Of a stretch of 54,461 nucleotides of DNA, positions 52,767 through 54,461 are shown in pieces. The stretch lies in the NCBI GenBank assembly GCA_019459525.1, contig JAIBEY010000067.1, forward strand, positions 1-54,461, written 5' to 3'. Both the position numbers and the translations under genes were made by a program. Below the pieces are notes generated by a model, which saw only the letters and a list, made by a program, of their open reading frames with translations, made no database searches and had not been told where the DNA came from. Every line of letters begins with the position of its first letter. Position 1 is the first letter of the stretch. Source of the DNA: Prolixibacteraceae bacterium (lineage in GTDB: Bacteria > Bacteroidota > Bacteroidia > Bacteroidales > Prolixibacteraceae).

Positions 52767-54461
52767 TCAGGCAAATAAATTGATAAGCAGATCAATAAGT
52801 TTGATTCCCACAAACGGTGCAAGAATACCGCCAAACCCATAAATAACCAGATTACGGATTAGCGCAGTATTTGCTGATACCGGACGATACGGAACGCCTT
52901 TTAAGGCAAGTGGAACCAACAGGATAATGATGAGTGCATTAAAAATCACCGCACTCAAAATGGCGCTTTCAGGAGAACCCAAATGCATCACATTTAATGC
53001 CGACAAAGGGCCAATCCCATTTTTCCCTGCATAAAGCGAAACAGCTATGGCCGGAATAATGGCAAAATATTTAGCCACATCGTTGGCAATACTGAACGTG
53101 GTCAAGGCACCCCTGGTCATCAGCAATTGTTTCCCAACCTCAACCACTTCAATCAGTTTAGTTGGGTTGCTGTCGAGGTCAACCATGTTTCCGGCTTCGC
53201 GGGCCGCCTGAGTGCCAGAGTTCATGGCAATACCAATATCAGCCTGGGCCAGTGCGGGTGCGTCGTTGGTTCCATCGCCAATCATTCCGACCAAATGGCC
53301 ATTGGCCTGTTCTGCACGGATACGGCGGAGTTTATCTTCAGGGGTCGCTTCGGCCATAAAATCATCGACCCCGGCTTCTGCGGCAATGGCTGCCGCGGTA
53401 AGGGCATTGTCTCCGGTAATCATCACGGTGCGGATTCCCATCGTTCGCAACTGTGCAAACCGCTGTTTAATCCCACCTTTCACAATGTCTTTGAGCTGAA
53501 TGATCCCTAACACTTTATTGTTTTCGGCAACGACTAGCGGTGTAGCACCCATCCGGGCTAATTCTGCCACTTTTTCTTCCATCTTTTTTGGGAAAAAACC
53601 GTTGCCATTATGGACAAACGAACGAATAGCCTCTGACGAGCCTTTACGAATCTGATGTATAACTCCGTTCGCATCAGTCAGATCGACCCCGCTCATTTTC
53701 GATTGAGCGGTAAACGGAATAAAAACAGCGTTTTTCTGATGGACATCACGCCCCCTGAAATCGAATTTTTCTTTGGCCAGAATCACTATCGAACGTCCCT
53801 CCGGGGTTTCATCCGACAGGGAAGAAAGTTGCGCGGCATGTGCCAAATCGGTCTCAGTTACGCCATCGGCTGGAAAAAAATTGGTGGCCATCCGGTTTCC
53901 CAGAGTGATGGTTCCGGTTTTATCCAATAAAAGTACATCAACATCACCGGCAGCCTCAATGGCTTTTCCACTGGTAGCGATAATGTTTCGTTGCAAAAGC
54001 CGGTCCATCCCGCTGATGCCAATGGCGCTCAGCAAACCGCCAATGGTGGTCGGAATAAGGCAAACCAGTAAGGCAATCAGTACCGGAATAGTCAGGTTTT
54101 GCGACATTGGCAATCCTGAAGCCGTCAAACTATATCCGAAGAAAGCCGGAAGGGTTACCACTGCAAGCAAAAAGATGATAGACAAGCCTGCCAGTAAAAT
54201 TGACAGTGCAATTTCGTTGGGTGTTTTCTGCCGTTTGGCGCCTTCAACCAGGGCAATCATGCGGTCGATAAAGTTATCGCCCGGTTCCGAAGTAATCTTA
54301 ACCAGAATTCGGTCGCTGATCACTTTGGTTCCCCCGGTAACCGCCGAACGGTCGCCTCCACTTTCGCGGATTTCCGGGGCCGATTATACGGTTATTGCCG
54401 ATTCGTCAACACAGGCAATACCTTCAAGCACATCAACCACCCAGGGGTTGACATCGCCGGC
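52767..54461 (-). CDS. kdpB: KdpB ATPase subunit, N-terminus beyond window, interrupted by in-frame stop
   Basis: The KdpB frame is readable from the right edge (54461) to its stop at 52767. It includes [41 protein letters not shown], the phosphorylation motif [25 protein letters not shown] and the C-terminal helices ending [10 protein letters not shown]. The visible part is about 565 codons; the first ~150 residues lie outside. At 54384-54386 a TAA replaces the Glu codon of the actuator TGES motif (reading ITV-stop-SAPE). The run up to the edge reads [20 protein letters not shown], unlike the usual GDVIPxDGEVIEGIASVDES. Downstream of the stop the sequence is fully normal. KdpB hydrolyses ATP to drive K+ uptake with KdpA/C. 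The stop may be an assembly or read error at a contig end; if real, the gene is broken. Confidence 0.9.

Noticed and set aside
1-54461. CRISPR arrays, tRNA/rRNA genes, insertion sequences, phage genes
   Set aside because: No regularly spaced repeats, no tRNA-like cloverleaf with conserved arms, and no transposase or integrase motifs were seen on reading both strands.

Overview
The window looks like a chromosomal stretch from a Bacteroidota bacterium. The evidence is a SusC/SusD outer-membrane pair, many Bacteroidota-style lipoproteins and signal peptides, moderate GC, AT-rich intergenic DNA and mostly absent Shine-Dalgarno sequences. The gene mix would fit Marinilabiliales/Prolixibacteraceae, but that rank is an inference because there is no rRNA or other marker gene. 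I see no tRNA, rRNA, CRISPR array, insertion sequence or phage gene.

Layout. (1) 1-9.2 kb: the start of a secreted protein at the left edge, possibly a purple-acid-phosphatase-like enzyme; a GH172 (DUF2961) glycosidase; a 1,323-residue multi-PAS/GAF histidine kinase with a degenerate receiver; a cluster of palindromic repeats at a convergent junction; then a short membrane-anchored GH31 glycosidase behind a CPBP/CAAX-type protease. (2) 9.4-19.9 kb, plus strand: a PKD-domain surface lipoprotein, SusC and SusD, a strong hairpin terminator, a PhoPQ-activated-type alpha/beta hydrolase and two neutral-ceramidase-fold hydrolases. (3) 20-31.9 kb, minus strand: a secreted HExxH gluzincin with a membrane partner, an esterase, a third ceramidase-fold protein, a beta-propeller/phosphoesterase fusion, a DUF3748 propeller lipoprotein, a calcineurin-like phosphoesterase and an alpha/beta esterase. 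(4) 32-44.2 kb, minus strand: one tightly packed run of a GH2 exo-glucosaminidase-like lipoprotein, ROK kinase, FucP-type MFS transporter, scyllo-inosose/AHBA-synthase-like DegT aminotransferase, Gfo/Idh dehydrogenase, a 12-14-segment unknown membrane protein, GDPD phosphodiesterase, membrane-embedded PHP phosphoesterase and a DUF3089 hydrolase. (5) 44.5-54.5 kb, minus strand: housekeeping MOSC, YwbE and FolE genes, then potassium uptake: kup next to kdpB-smORF-kdpC-kdpD-kdpE.

How the genes work together. Regions 2-4 combine an outer-membrane importer, glycosidases, three ceramidase-fold proteins, phospholipase-C-like, glycerophosphodiester and PHP phosphoesterases, several esterases, an inner-membrane sugar transporter, a sugar kinase and an inositol/aminocyclitol-type dehydrogenase/aminotransferase pair. 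My working inference is a locus that dismantles a complex glycolipid or glyco-phospholipid, for example an (inositol)phospho-sphingolipid with an aminosugar or mannose head group. No single gene proves this, and two of the three ceramidase-fold proteins lack the family's usual catalytic-serine motif.

Most notable points: an unrecognised 64-residue gene filling the gap between kdpB and kdpC; a stop codon inside the TGES motif of kdpB close to the window edge, possibly an assembly error; a receiver domain that has lost all three phosphorylation residues; the possible glycolipid locus; and an operator-like 10-bp inverted repeat upstream of the SusCD operon.
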